From Frateuria_A sp049727805 (lineage in GTDB: Bacteria > Pseudomonadota > Gammaproteobacteria > Xanthomonadales > Rhodanobacteraceae), in contig NZ_JBCNYA010000004.1 in the NCBI RefSeq assembly GCF_049727805.1, positions 1 to 64,000 of the forward strand: 64,000 nucleotides of DNA, in the 5' to 3' direction. The notes beneath the pieces were generated by a model. The model worked only from the letters and a program-made list of their open reading frames with translations, had not been told where the DNA came from and did no database searches. How positions within the stretch are numbered: the first letter of the stretch is position 1; the number at the start of each line of letters is the position of its first letter. The position numbers and the translations under genes were made by a program. This document shows positions 9,901 to 18,342 of the stretch, piece after piece.

Positions 9901-9906
9901 TACAAT
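9901..9906 (+). promoter_or_regulatory. -10 box candidate for the lpxD-fabZ-lpxA operon
   Basis: TACAAT lies 22 nt before the lpxD ATG and just after the bamA terminator, where a new promoter is needed. The -35 region is weak (around TCGTGC at 9878-9883). Confidence 0.35.
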
Positions 9907-9928
9907 GCCCTGCCCCAAAGGAGCGCGC

Positions 9929-10957
9929 ATGAGCGAGCACAACTACACGGTGGCCGAGCTGGCCGAGCGGTTCGGCTTCGCCTTCCACGGCGACGGTGCG
10001 CGACGGATCGACGGCGTGGGCACGCTCGCCGCGGCGCAACCGGGTCAGCTCAGCTTCCTCTCCAACAGCAAGTACACCACCCAGCTGAAGGCCACCCAGG
10101 CGGGCGTGGTGGTGCTGCGTGAGGAAAACCTGGGCGATTGCCCGACCGCGGCGCTGGTCGCCGCCGATCCCTACGTCGCCTACGCGAAGATCGCCGCGCT
10201 GTTCGAGCGCCTGCCCACCGCACCGCGCGGCATCCACCCCAGCGCGGTGGTCGCCACCAGCGCCAAGGTCAGCGCCAGCGCCAGCATCGGACCGCACTGT
10301 GTGATCGAGGATGGCGCGGTGGTCGGGGATGGCGCGGTGCTCGGCCCGCATTGCATCGTCGGCCCCGACTGCACGGTCGGCGCCCAATCGCGGCTGGTCG
10401 CCCGCGTCACGCTGGTGATCCGGGTCACCCTGGGCAGGCGCGTGCTGGTGCATCCGGGCGCGGTGATCGGCTCGGACGGCTTCGGGCTCGCGTTCGAACG
10501 GGACCACTGGGTGAAGATCCCGCAACTCGGCGGCGTACGCATCGGCGACGACTGCGAGATCGGCGCCAACACCACGATCGACCGCGGCGCGCTGGAAGAC
10601 ACCGTGCTGGAAGAGGACGTGCGGCTGGACAACCAGATCCAGATCGCCCACAACGTCCACATCGGCGCGCACACGGCCATGGCCGGCTGTGCGGCGGTGG
10701 CCGGCAGCGCCAGGATCGGTCGCTATTGCCAGATCGGCGGCAACGCCGGCGTACTTGGCCATCTGGAACTTGCCGACCGGGTTACCATTACCGCCAAGAG
10801 CCTGGTCACGCATTCGATCCGCGAGCCAGGCGAATATTCCTCGGGCGTGCCGCTGCAGGACAACCGCCTGTGGCGCAAGAACGCCGCCCGCTTCAAGCAC
10901 CTGGATGAGTACGCGCGCCGCCTGTCGGCGCTGGAGAAGGACAGTAACGATGAGTGA
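9929..10957 (+). CDS. lpxD: UDP-3-O-acylglucosamine N-acyltransferase
   Basis: Third step of lipid A synthesis: transfers the second hydroxyacyl chain from acyl-ACP. The 342 residues have an N-terminal uridine-binding domain (~1-100; LSFLSNSKYTTQLK) and a left-handed beta-helix of hexapeptide repeats (~105-300). The catalytic His lies in IQIAHNVHIGAHTAM (~230-245). The ATG at 9929 has AGGAG at 9918-9922. It overlaps fabZ by 8 nt. Confidence 0.97.
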   Translation: MSEHNYTVAELAERFGFAFHGDGARRIDGVGTLAAAQPGQLSFLSNSKYTTQLKATQAGVVVLREENLGDCPTAALVAADPYVAYAKIAALFERLPTAPRGIHPSAVVATSAKVSASASIGPHCVIEDGAVVGDGAVLGPHCIVGPDCTVGAQSRLVARVTLVIRVTLGRRVLVHPGAVIGSDGFGLAFERDHWVKIPQLGGVRIGDDCEIGANTTIDRGALEDTVLEEDVRLDNQIQIAHNVHIGAHTAMAGCAAVAGSARIGRYCQIGGNAGVLGHLELADRVTITAKSLVTHSIREPGEYSSGVPLQDNRLWRKNAARFKHLDEYARRLSALEKDSNDE

Positions 10958-11423
10958 TACCCCCGCGACCTGGACCCTGCCGGTCAACGTGGAGCAGATC
11001 CAGCAACTGCTGCCGCACCGCTATCCGTTCCTGCTGGTCGACCGCGTGATCGAGCTGGTGCCGGACGTGAGCGTGGTGGCGCTGAAGAACGTGACCATCA
11101 ACGAGCACTTCTTCCTGGGCCACTTCCCCGGCCATCCGGTGATGCCGGGCGTGCTGATCGTCGAGGCGATGGCCCAGGCCGCCGGCCTGCTGACGCAGAT
11201 CTCCAGCCGCATGAAGGGCGACCAGGGCAGCCCGCTGTTCTACCTCGCGAAGGTCGACAACGCCCGCTTCAACGCACCGGTGGTGCCGGGCGACCAGCTC
11301 CGCCTGGAAGTCTCGCTCAAGCGCCTGATGCGCGGCATGGGCCTGTTCGTCGCCCGCTCGCTGGTCGAGGGCAAGGAAGTGGCCAGCTGCGAGCTGATGT
11401 GCGCCGCGAGGTCCGACAAATGA
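10950..11423 (+). CDS. fabZ: 3-hydroxyacyl-ACP dehydratase FabZ
   Basis: Dehydrates 3-hydroxyacyl-ACP in fatty-acid elongation, competing with lpxA/lpxD for the hydroxyacyl pool. The 157-residue hot-dog-fold protein carries the family motif LLPHRYPFLLVDR and the catalytic His in GHFPGHPVMPGV, with Glu in VEAMAQAAG. The start overlaps the end of lpxD by 8 nt, and its stop overlaps lpxA (ATGA), giving a coupled operon. Confidence 0.98.
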   Translation: MSDTPATWTLPVNVEQIQQLLPHRYPFLLVDRVIELVPDVSVVALKNVTINEHFFLGHFPGHPVMPGVLIVEAMAQAAGLLTQISSRMKGDQGSPLFYLAKVDNARFNAPVVPGDQLRLEVSLKRLMRGMGLFVARSLVEGKEVASCELMCAARSDK

Positions 11424-12193
11424 TCCACCCCACCGCGCAGATCGATCCCGGCGCCGTCATCGGCAGGAACGTCACCATCGGCGCCTACAGCGTGATCGGT
11501 GCGGAGGTGGAGATCGGCGAGGGCACGGTGGTCGGTCCGCACGTGGTGATCGAAGGTCCGACGAAGATCGGCCGCGACAACCGCATCACCCAGTTCGCCT
11601 CCATTGGCGGCCCGCCGCAGGACAAGAAGTTCGCCGGCGAGCGCACCGAGCTGGTGATCGGCGACCGCAACCTGATCCGCGAATTCGTCACCATCAGCCG
11701 CGGCACCGGCGAGGGCGGTGGCATCACCCGCATCGGCGACGACAACTGGTTGCTCGCGTACGTGCATATCGCACACGACTGTCAGGTCGGCAACCGCGTG
11801 GTGTTCTCCAACTACTCGGCGCTGGCCGGGCACGTGGAGATCGGCGACTGGGTGATCATTTCCGGCTATGCCGGCGTGCACCAGTTCTGCAAGGTCGGCG
11901 CGCATGCGTTCATCGGCATGGGCTGCCTGGTCGGCTCGGACGTACCGCCGTTCGTGATGATGGCCAACGAGCAGCACGGGCGTCCGCGCGGCATCAACAG
12001 CGAAGGCCTCAAGCGCCGCGGCTTCGACGCGCCGCGCATCTCGGCGATCAAGCGCGCCTACCGCACGCTGTACATGGCCGGCCTGTCGCTGCCCGAGGCG
12101 CGCCAGCAGCTGGTCACGCAGGCGCAGGACAGCGACGACGTGCGCGAGATGCTGGCCTTCCTGGACCGCAGCGAGCGATCCCTGGCGCGGTAA
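11420..12193 (+). CDS. lpxA: UDP-N-acetylglucosamine O-acyltransferase
   Basis: First step of lipid A synthesis. The 257 residues begin with the hexapeptide beta-helix (MIHPTAQIDPGAVIGRNVTI) and end with a short helical domain. The catalytic His is expected in AYVHIAHDCQVGN (~115-127), and the family block GYAGVHQFCKVGAHAFIG follows. The ATG overlaps the fabZ stop by 4 nt. Confidence 0.98.
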   Translation: MIHPTAQIDPGAVIGRNVTIGAYSVIGAEVEIGEGTVVGPHVVIEGPTKIGRDNRITQFASIGGPPQDKKFAGERTELVIGDRNLIREFVTISRGTGEGGGITRIGDDNWLLAYVHIAHDCQVGNRVVFSNYSALAGHVEIGDWVIISGYAGVHQFCKVGAHAFIGMGCLVGSDVPPFVMMANEQHGRPRGINSEGLKRRGFDAPRISAIKRAYRTLYMAGLSLPEARQQLVTQAQDSDDVREMLAFLDRSERSLAR

Positions 12194-12286
12194 GGCATCA
12201 GCGCGTCCTCTTCGAAAGCAAGAACGGCGCCCTCTTTGCCGCAACCCGCGCAGGCCGCTGGGGCAGGCGCGCTACACTCCCGCCCC

Positions 12287-13483
12287 ATGAGTTCCTCTCC
12301 CCTCATCGCCCTCATTGCCGGCGAGGATTCCGGCGACCAGCTCGGCGCCGAGTTGATCGCCGCGCTGCGCAGGCGCTACCCGGATGCCCGTTTCGTCGGC
12401 ATCGGCGGCGCGCGCATGCAGCGCGAGGGTTTCGAGTCCTGGCACGACATCCGCGAGCTGTCGGTGATGGGCTTTGCCGAAGTGGTCCGCCACCTGCCGC
12501 GCCTGCTGCGCCTGCGCAAGGCGCTGCTGCAGCGGCTGCTCGAGGCGCGTCCGGACGTGGTGGTCGGCATCGACGCGCCTGACTTCAACCTGGGCGTGGA
12601 GCGCCGCCTGCGGGAGGCCGGCCTGCGCACCGTGCACTACGTCAGCCCGTCGGTCTGGGCCTGGCGCGAGAAGCGCGCGGAGAAGATCGGCCTGAGCGCC
12701 GACCGCGTGCTGTGTCTGTTCCCGATGGAGCCGCCGATCTATGCCCGCCACGGCATCGACGCCCGCTTCGTCGGCCATCCGCTGGCCGACCGTTTCGCGC
12801 TGGTCTCCGACCGGGTCGGCGCGCGCGAGGCCCTGCAGCTTCCGCAGGACGCGCCCGTGCTCGCCGTGCTGCCGGGCAGCCGGCCTTCGGAGATCGACCG
12901 GCTGGGCGCGATCTTCATCGAGGCCGCACGGCGGGTCAGCGCGGCCCTGCCCGGCCTGCGCATCGTGGTTCCGGCGGCCAACGCGCAGGTGCACGCCCGC
13001 CTGAAGGCGCTGCTGTCCAGCGGGCCGCGCGACGAGAGCGCGCCGCTGCTGATCGATGGCCATGCCCACGAGGCCATGCTTGCCGCCGACGTGGTGCTGC
13101 TGGCTTCCGGCACGGCCACGCTGGAAGCGATGCTGGCCAAGCGGCCGATGGTGGTGGGCTACCGCGTTTCTCCCTGGAGCTACCGCATCGCGCGCGCGTT
13201 CAACATGCTCAAGACCGACGTGTACGCGCTGCCGAACATCCTGGCGCGCGCCTGCGGGCTGGGGCAGGAGAAGCTGGTGCCCGAGCTGATGCAGGACGAC
13301 TGCACCGCCGCGAATCTCGCCGACGCCACGCTGGCGCTGTTCGCCGACAGCGAACGGCGCGGCAAGGTGGTCGCGGCGTTCGAGCAGTTGCACCGGGTGT
13401 TGCGCGGATCGGAAGAAGGTGGTGCCGGCGAACGCGCGGCCGCCGCCGTGGCCGAGTTGCTGGAGGCTCCCCGTGCGACCTGA
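12287..13483 (+). CDS. lpxB: Lipid-A-disaccharide synthase
   Basis: Glycosyltransferase (GT19) that joins UDP-diacylglucosamine to lipid X at the inner membrane. The 398 residues start with ALIAGEDSGDQLGAELI, the family N-terminal loop, and include LIDAPDFN-type sequence (GIDAPDFNLGVERRLR), HYVSPSVWAWR and LPGSRPSEI. A 93-nt gap after lpxA suggests possible separate initiation; TACACT at 12273-12278 could be a -10 but has no good -35. Confidence 0.97.
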   Translation: MSSSPLIALIAGEDSGDQLGAELIAALRRRYPDARFVGIGGARMQREGFESWHDIRELSVMGFAEVVRHLPRLLRLRKALLQRLLEARPDVVVGIDAPDFNLGVERRLREAGLRTVHYVSPSVWAWREKRAEKIGLSADRVLCLFPMEPPIYARHGIDARFVGHPLADRFALVSDRVGAREALQLPQDAPVLAVLPGSRPSEIDRLGAIFIEAARRVSAALPGLRIVVPAANAQVHARLKALLSSGPRDESAPLLIDGHAHEAMLAADVVLLASGTATLEAMLAKRPMVVGYRVSPWSYRIARAFNMLKTDVYALPNILARACGLGQEKLVPELMQDDCTAANLADATLALFADSERRGKVVAAFEQLHRVLRGSEEGGAGERAAAAVAELLEAPRAT

Positions 13484-13510
13484 CGATCTCGACGAAGCCG
13501 CTGCTGTGCT

Positions 13511-13645
13511 CCCTCTCCCCTGCGGGGAGAGGGCTGGGGTGAGGGGCCGCCCGGGCGACAGCGTGGCTACGGAGCACGCTGCGATGAATTCCCCCGCAAG
13601 CCTTGCCCCCTCACCTCAATCCTCTCCCCGGAAGGGAGAGGAGGC
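13511..13645. repeat. Paired intergenic palindromic repeat (CTCTCCCC family)
   Basis: Hairpin CCCTCTCCCC/GGGGAGAGGG (13511-13533) plus CTGGGGTGAGGGGC, followed by an inverted copy with CCTCTCCCCGGAAGGGAGAGG at 13621-13641. It fills the lpxB-rnhB gap. The last arm forms the Shine-Dalgarno region of rnhB. Confidence 0.85.
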
Positions 13646-13649
13646 AAAC

Positions 13650-14297
13650 GTGCTATGCAATGTCGCCCGGCCGAACCATCAGGCGCCTGAGCGCACCCGG
13701 CCTTTGCCGAAAATCGCACGCCTCATTGCCGGCGTCGACGAAGCCGGCCGCGGTCCGCTCGCCGGCCCGCTGGCGGTGGCCGCGGTGATCCTCAACCCGC
13801 GCCGGCGCATCCGCGGCCTGGATGATTCCAAGAAGCTCACCGAGGCGCGCCGCGAGGCGCTCTACGCGCAGATCGTCGAACGCGCGCTGGCCTGGCACGT
13901 GGTGCTGGTCGAGGTGGACGAGATCGACCGCATCAACATCTTCCAGGCGACCATGGCCGGCATGTGCCGCGCGGTGGCCGGCCTTGCCGTCAGCGCGCAC
14001 GAGGCCATCGTCGACGGCAACCAGTTGCCCAAGGCCCTGCCCTGTCCCGGTCGCGCCATCGTCGGTGGCGACGCGTCCGAACCGGCGATCAGCGCGGCCT
14101 CGATCCTCGCCAAGGTCACCCGCGACCGGCTGATGTGCGTGATGGATGGCCACTACCCGGGCTACGGCTTCGCCAGCCACAAGGGCTACTCCACGCCGGA
14201 GCATTTCGCCGCCTTGAAGCGGCTCGGCCCCTGCGTACTGCACCGGCGCAGTTTCGCGCCGGTCAAGCTGCTGGTCGACCAGGGCACGCTGTTCTGA
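13650..14297 (+). CDS. rnhB: Ribonuclease HII
   Basis: Removes ribonucleotides and RNA primers from DNA-RNA hybrids. The catalytic core is intact: AGVDEAGRGPLAGP (first acidic pair), LDDSKKLTEARRE, then IVDGNQLP and GDASEPAISAASILAKVTRD. The start is not certain. GTG at 13650 is preferred because AGGAGG at 13639-13644 lies 5 nt upstream, giving 215 residues with a 22-residue leader before the core. The only in-frame ATG (13584) lies inside the repeat and would add a Pro/Ser-rich tail encoded by it. Confidence 0.93.
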   Translation: MLCNVARPNHQAPERTRPLPKIARLIAGVDEAGRGPLAGPLAVAAVILNPRRRIRGLDDSKKLTEARREALYAQIVERALAWHVVLVEVDEIDRINIFQATMAGMCRAVAGLAVSAHEAIVDGNQLPKALPCPGRAIVGGDASEPAISAASILAKVTRDRLMCVMDGHYPGYGFASHKGYSTPEHFAALKRLGPCVLHRRSFAPVKLLVDQGTLF

Positions 14298-14334
14298 AAG
14301 CCGCTCATTCATCGCAGCGGGCCCGGCCGCAAAA

Positions 14335-14381
14335 ATAGGCCATCGGTCTATGCAACTCTTCGCCGAATAGGCGCATCCTAT
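14335..14381. other. Inverted-repeat motif upstream of a small gene
   Basis: A perfect ATAGG-N5-CCTAT dyad occupies 14367-14381, and a looser ATAG-N9-CTAT occurs at 14335-14351. They lie 93-139 bp before the small gene at 14474. An operator is possible, but nothing confirms it. The rest of the 176-nt gap shows no other feature. Confidence 0.25.
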
Positions 14382-14473
14382 GGTCATGGAGAACGGGCTC
14401 TGCCCAGCTCGTTTCCGCGTTCGCACGGACGCGTCGTTCTCCACCGCGGATACCCTTCCGCAGGAGTCGTGCC

Positions 14474-14683
14474 ATGTTGTCCCGCTTCTTCCACGTGCGC
14501 TCAGCCCTCAAACCGTTCGCCGCGCCCTCGTCCAGCCACGACGTGTCCGGGCCGGACGCAAATCGCCTCGGCGAAACCCTGGCCCGCCACCACGCCGACT
14601 ACGACCGGCACCCGCTGGAGACCAGCGGCTTCGACCACTACGTCGAGTGGAACGAGGACGACGAGCGGTTCCTCGTCCATTGA
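14474..14683 (+). CDS. Small hypothetical protein (69 aa)
   Basis: A soluble, His- and acid-rich 69-residue protein with no signal peptide or membrane segment. The middle reads ANRLGETLARHHADYDRHPL and the end EWNEDDERFLVH. No family recognised. A clean AGGAG at 14462-14466, 7 nt before the ATG, supports translation. It lies alone between rnhB and dnaE. It could be a lineage-specific gene; overlapping frames in high-GC DNA keep confidence moderate. Confidence 0.5.
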   Translation: MLSRFFHVRSALKPFAAPSSSHDVSGPDANRLGETLARHHADYDRHPLETSGFDHYVEWNEDDERFLVH

Positions 14684-14781
14684 GCGCGACCGCGGGGTCT
14701 TCCCTCCTGTCAAGCTTGTGAGAAGCAGGGGCCGCAGCGTAGCCTTCACGGACTAACCCGGGGATGCTCCCGAGTCCTCAG

Positions 14782-17700
14782 ATGTCCGCACGCTTCGTCC
14801 ATTTCCACCTGCACAGCGAGTACTCGCTGGTCGACTCGACCATCCGCATCAAGGCGCTGGTCGACGCCTGCGTGCGCGAGGGCATGCCGGCGGTGGCGCT
14901 CACCGACGACAGCAACATGTTCGCGCTGGTGAAGTTCTACAAGGCGTGCAGCGGTGCGGGCGTCAAGCCGATCGGCGGCTGCGACCTGTGGATCGGCTCG
15001 GCTGACGATCCGCGCCCGTGGCGGCTGACCGTGGTGTGCCAGGATCGCGAGGGCTACCTCAACCTGTCGCGGCTGGTCTCGCGCGCCTGGCGTGAAGGGC
15101 AGCACGGCGGCAAGGCGCTGGTGGAGGCGCACTGGCTGACTCCCGAAACCACCGGCGGGCTGATCGGCCTGCTCGGCCGCGAAAGCGAGGCCGGCCGCAT
15201 CGCGGTGAGCCAGGGCGTGGATGCCGGCATCGCGCGGCTGCAACCGCTCGCGCGGCTGTTTCCCGACCGCCTGTACCTGGAACTCACCCGCTGCGGCCGC
15301 GAGGGCGAGGAAGCCTGGAACACCGCCGCGCTGGCGCTGGGCGATGCCCTCGAGCTGCCGCTGCTGGCCAGCAACGACGTGCGCTTCCTCAAGCAGGACG
15401 ACTTCGAGGCGCACGAGGCGCGCGTGTGCATCCACCAGGGCCGCGTGCTGGCCGATCCGAAGCGCCCGCGCGAGTACTCCGACCAGCAATACCTGAAGTC
15501 CCCCGCTCAGATGGCCGAGCTCTTCGCCGATCTGCCCGAGGCGTTGGAGAACACCGTCGAGCTGGCCCGGCGCTGCAACCTGGAACTCAAGTTCGGCACC
15601 TACTACCTGCCTGACTTCCCGGTGCCCGAGGGCTACGACCTCGACAGCTACATCCGCGACACCGCGCGCGCCGGCCTGAAGGAGCGCCTGGCGGTCAATC
15701 CGCTGGCGCCCGGCCACACGCTGGCCGACTACGAGGCGCGGCTGGAACGCGAGCTCGACGTCATCATCCGGATGGGCTTCCCCGGCTACTTCCTGATCGT
15801 GGCCGACTTCATCAACTGGGGTAAGCAGAACGGCATACCGGTCGGCCCCGGCCGCGGCTCGGGCGCCGGCTCGCTGGTCGCCTGGGTCCTGAAGATCACC
15901 GACCTGGACCCGCTGCAGTTCGACCTGCTGTTCGAGCGCTTCCTCAATCCCGAGCGCGTGTCGATGCCTGACTTCGACATCGACTTCTGCATGGACCGGC
16001 GCGACGAGGTGATCGACTACGTCGCGCGCAAGTACGGCCGCGACCACGTCAGCCAGATCATCACCTACGGTTCGATGGCCGCCAAGGCAGTGCTGCGCGA
16101 CTCCGGCCGCGTGCTCGGCATGGGCTACAACCAGGTCGACCGCATCGCCAAGCTGATCCCGCCACGGCCGCTGGACCTCACGCTATCCGACGCGCTGGGC
16201 CGCTCGGAGAAGTCGAAGAAGGAGCCCGACCGCGTCGTGCGCGAGTTCTGCGAGCTGTACGAGCAGGACGAGGAGGCGCGCACGCTCGTAGACCTGGCGT
16301 TGAAGCTGGAGAACCTCACGCGCAACGCCGGCAAGCACGCCGGCGGCGTGGTGATCGGCCCCAAGCCGCTCACCGAGTTCGCCCCGCTGTACTGCGAACC
16401 GGGCGGCGCCGGCGTGGTGACGCAGTACGACAAGGACGACGTCGAGGCCGTCGGCCTGGTCAAGTTCGACTTCCTCGGCCTGCGCACGCTCACCATCATC
16501 GACTGGGCGGTCAAAGCGATCAACGCGCGCCGCGCGAAAGCCGGCGAGGAGCCGCTGGACATCGCTGCGCTGCCGCTGGACGACGCGCCGACCTACGAAC
16601 TGCTCAAGCGCGCGCAGACGGTGGCGGTGTTCCAGCTCGAATCCTCCGGCATGCAGCGCATGCTCAAGGACGCCAAGCCCGACCGCTTCGGCGACATCGT
16701 GGCGCTGGTGGCACTGTACCGCCCCGGCCCGATGGACCTGATCCCCAGCTTCGTGGCACGCAAGCACGGCCGCGAGGACGTGGAGTACCCCGACCCGCGC
16801 GTCGGGCCGATCCTGAAAGAGACCTACGGCATCATGGTCTACCAGGAGCAGGTGATGCAGATGGCGCAGATCGTCGGCGGCTACACGCTCGGCGGCGCCG
16901 ATCTGCTGCGCCGCGCGATGGGCAAGAAGAAAGTCGAGGAGATGGTCAAGCACCGCGCGACCTTCCGCGAAGGTGCCGCCAGGGACGGGCTGTCCGGCGA
17001 GAAGGCCGACGCCATCTTCGACCTGATGGAGAAGTTCGCCGGCTACGGCTTCAACAAGTCGCACGCGGCGGCCTACGCGCTGGTCTCCTACCAGACCGCG
17101 TGGCTGAAGGCGCACTACCCGGCCGAGTTCATGGCCGCGACGATTTCCTCGGACATGGACAACACCGACAAGGCGGTGACGTTCCTGGACGAGTCGCGCG
17201 CGATCGGCCTGACCATCCTGCCGCCGGACGTGAACGCCTCCGACTTCATGTTCGTGGCGGTCGAACCGCGCGTCATCCGCTACGGCCTGGGCGCCATCAA
17301 GGGCGTCGGCCAGGGCGCCTGCGAATCGATCGTCGAGGAGCGCCAGCGCGGCGGCGCGTACAAGGACTTGGCGGATTTCTGCCGCCGCGTCGATCCGACC
17401 AAGTTCAATCGCCGCGTGCTCGAGGCGTTGATCCTCTCCGGCAGCCTGGACGCGCTGGCGCCCACCCGCGCCAGCCTGATGCTGCAGCTGCCCGACGCGA
17501 TCAAGGCCGCCGAGCAGCACCTGCGCGACAAGCAGTCCGGCCAGAACGACATGTTCGGTGCCCTGATGGGCAGCGCCGCGCCGGTGGTGCAGATCGAGCT
17601 GCCGACCGCGCCCGAATGGCCGCTCGAGCAGAAGCTGCAGGGCGAGCGCGAGACGCTGGGCCACTACCTCTCCGGCCATCCCACCGACCCGTGGCGCGAG

Positions 17701-18321
17701 GAACTGGCGCAACTGTCCACCTGCCCGCTGGGCGAGATCGCCGAGCGCTACCAGCCGCCGCGCCCGCGCAAGAGCGACGGCGAGGAGAACCGCTTCCGCC
17801 GCGGCCCCGATACGCCCTGGACCGTCGCCGGCATGGTCACTGCGGTCCGCAAGCGCGGCGATAGCGACGCCTTCGTGCGGCTGGAGGACGGCACCGGCAC
17901 CATCGAGGTGAGTTTCTTCGGCGAGCTCTACCAGCAGGTCGCGCCGTTGCTCACCCGCGACGAGATGCTGATCGTCGAGGGCGGCCTGCGCATCGACGAT
18001 TTCTCCGGCGGCGGCTTCCAGTTGCGCGCCCGCGGCGCCATGACCCTGGCCGACGCCTGCCGCCGCCACGCGCGTGCGCTCAGGGTCAAGTTGAACGGCA
18101 TCGGTCCCGGCTTCGAGCAGGAACTCAAGCAGGCCCTGGCCGGCTACCGCGGCGGCCGCGCCAGCGTGATCCTGCACGGCTACCACAACCGGACCGCCCA
18201 GGCCGACCTGGAACTGGGCGAGGACTGGCGCGTCAACGCCATCCCCGACCTGCTGCGCGCGTTGCGCGGGCTGCAGTGGGTGGAAGCCGCGCGGCTGCGG
18301 CTGGTGAAGGCCGCCGACTGA
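14782..18321 (+). CDS. dnaE: DNA polymerase III alpha subunit
   Basis: Replicative polymerase catalytic subunit. The 1179 residues run: PHP domain (from FVHFHLHSEYSLVDS, ~4-270), palm with the catalytic acidic motif PDFDIDFCMDRRDEV (~397-411), fingers, beta-clamp and HhH region, and a C-terminal OB fold (~1010-1080, starting WTVAGMVTAVRKRGD). The ATG at 14782 gives the family N-terminus; the in-frame ATG at 14764 adds six residues and has a poorer context. It converges on the amidohydrolase gene with only 21 nt between the stops. Confidence 0.98.
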   Translation: MSARFVHFHLHSEYSLVDSTIRIKALVDACVREGMPAVALTDDSNMFALVKFYKACSGAGVKPIGGCDLWIGSADDPRPWRLTVVCQDREGYLNLSRLVSRAWREGQHGGKALVEAHWLTPETTGGLIGLLGRESEAGRIAVSQGVDAGIARLQPLARLFPDRLYLELTRCGREGEEAWNTAALALGDALELPLLASNDVRFLKQDDFEAHEARVCIHQGRVLADPKRPREYSDQQYLKSPAQMAELFADLPEALENTVELARRCNLELKFGTYYLPDFPVPEGYDLDSYIRDTARAGLKERLAVNPLAPGHTLADYEARLERELDVIIRMGFPGYFLIVADFINWGKQNGIPVGPGRGSGAGSLVAWVLKITDLDPLQFDLLFERFLNPERVSMPDFDIDFCMDRRDEVIDYVARKYGRDHVSQIITYGSMAAKAVLRDSGRVLGMGYNQVDRIAKLIPPRPLDLTLSDALGRSEKSKKEPDRVVREFCELYEQDEEARTLVDLALKLENLTRNAGKHAGGVVIGPKPLTEFAPLYCEPGGAGVVTQYDKDDVEAVGLVKFDFLGLRTLTIIDWAVKAINARRAKAGEEPLDIAALPLDDAPTYELLKRAQTVAVFQLESSGMQRMLKDAKPDRFGDIVALVALYRPGPMDLIPSFVARKHGREDVEYPDPRVGPILKETYGIMVYQEQVMQMAQIVGGYTLGGADLLRRAMGKKKVEEMVKHRATFREGAARDGLSGEKADAIFDLMEKFAGYGFNKSHAAAYALVSYQTAWLKAHYPAEFMAATISSDMDNTDKAVTFLDESRAIGLTILPPDVNASDFMFVAVEPRVIRYGLGAIKGVGQGACESIVEERQRGGAYKDLADFCRRVDPTKFNRRVLEALILSGSLDALAPTRASLMLQLPDAIKAAEQHLRDKQSGQNDMFGALMGSAAPVVQIELPTAPEWPLEQKLQGERETLGHYLSGHPTDPWREELAQLSTCPLGEIAERYQPPRPRKSDGEENRFRRGPDTPWTVAGMVTAVRKRGDSDAFVRLEDGTGTIEVSFFGELYQQVAPLLTRDEMLIVEGGLRIDDFSGGGFQLRARGAMTLADACRRHARALRVKLNGIGPGFEQELKQALAGYRGGRASVILHGYHNRTAQADLELGEDWRVNAIPDLLRALRGLQWVEAARLRLVKAAD

Positions 18322-18342
18322 CGCGTGGCGTGATACCGCCCG

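Noticed and set aside
14764..14781. Earlier ATG of dnaE
   Set aside because: Adds six residues not seen in the family and has a poorer context than the ATG at 14782.
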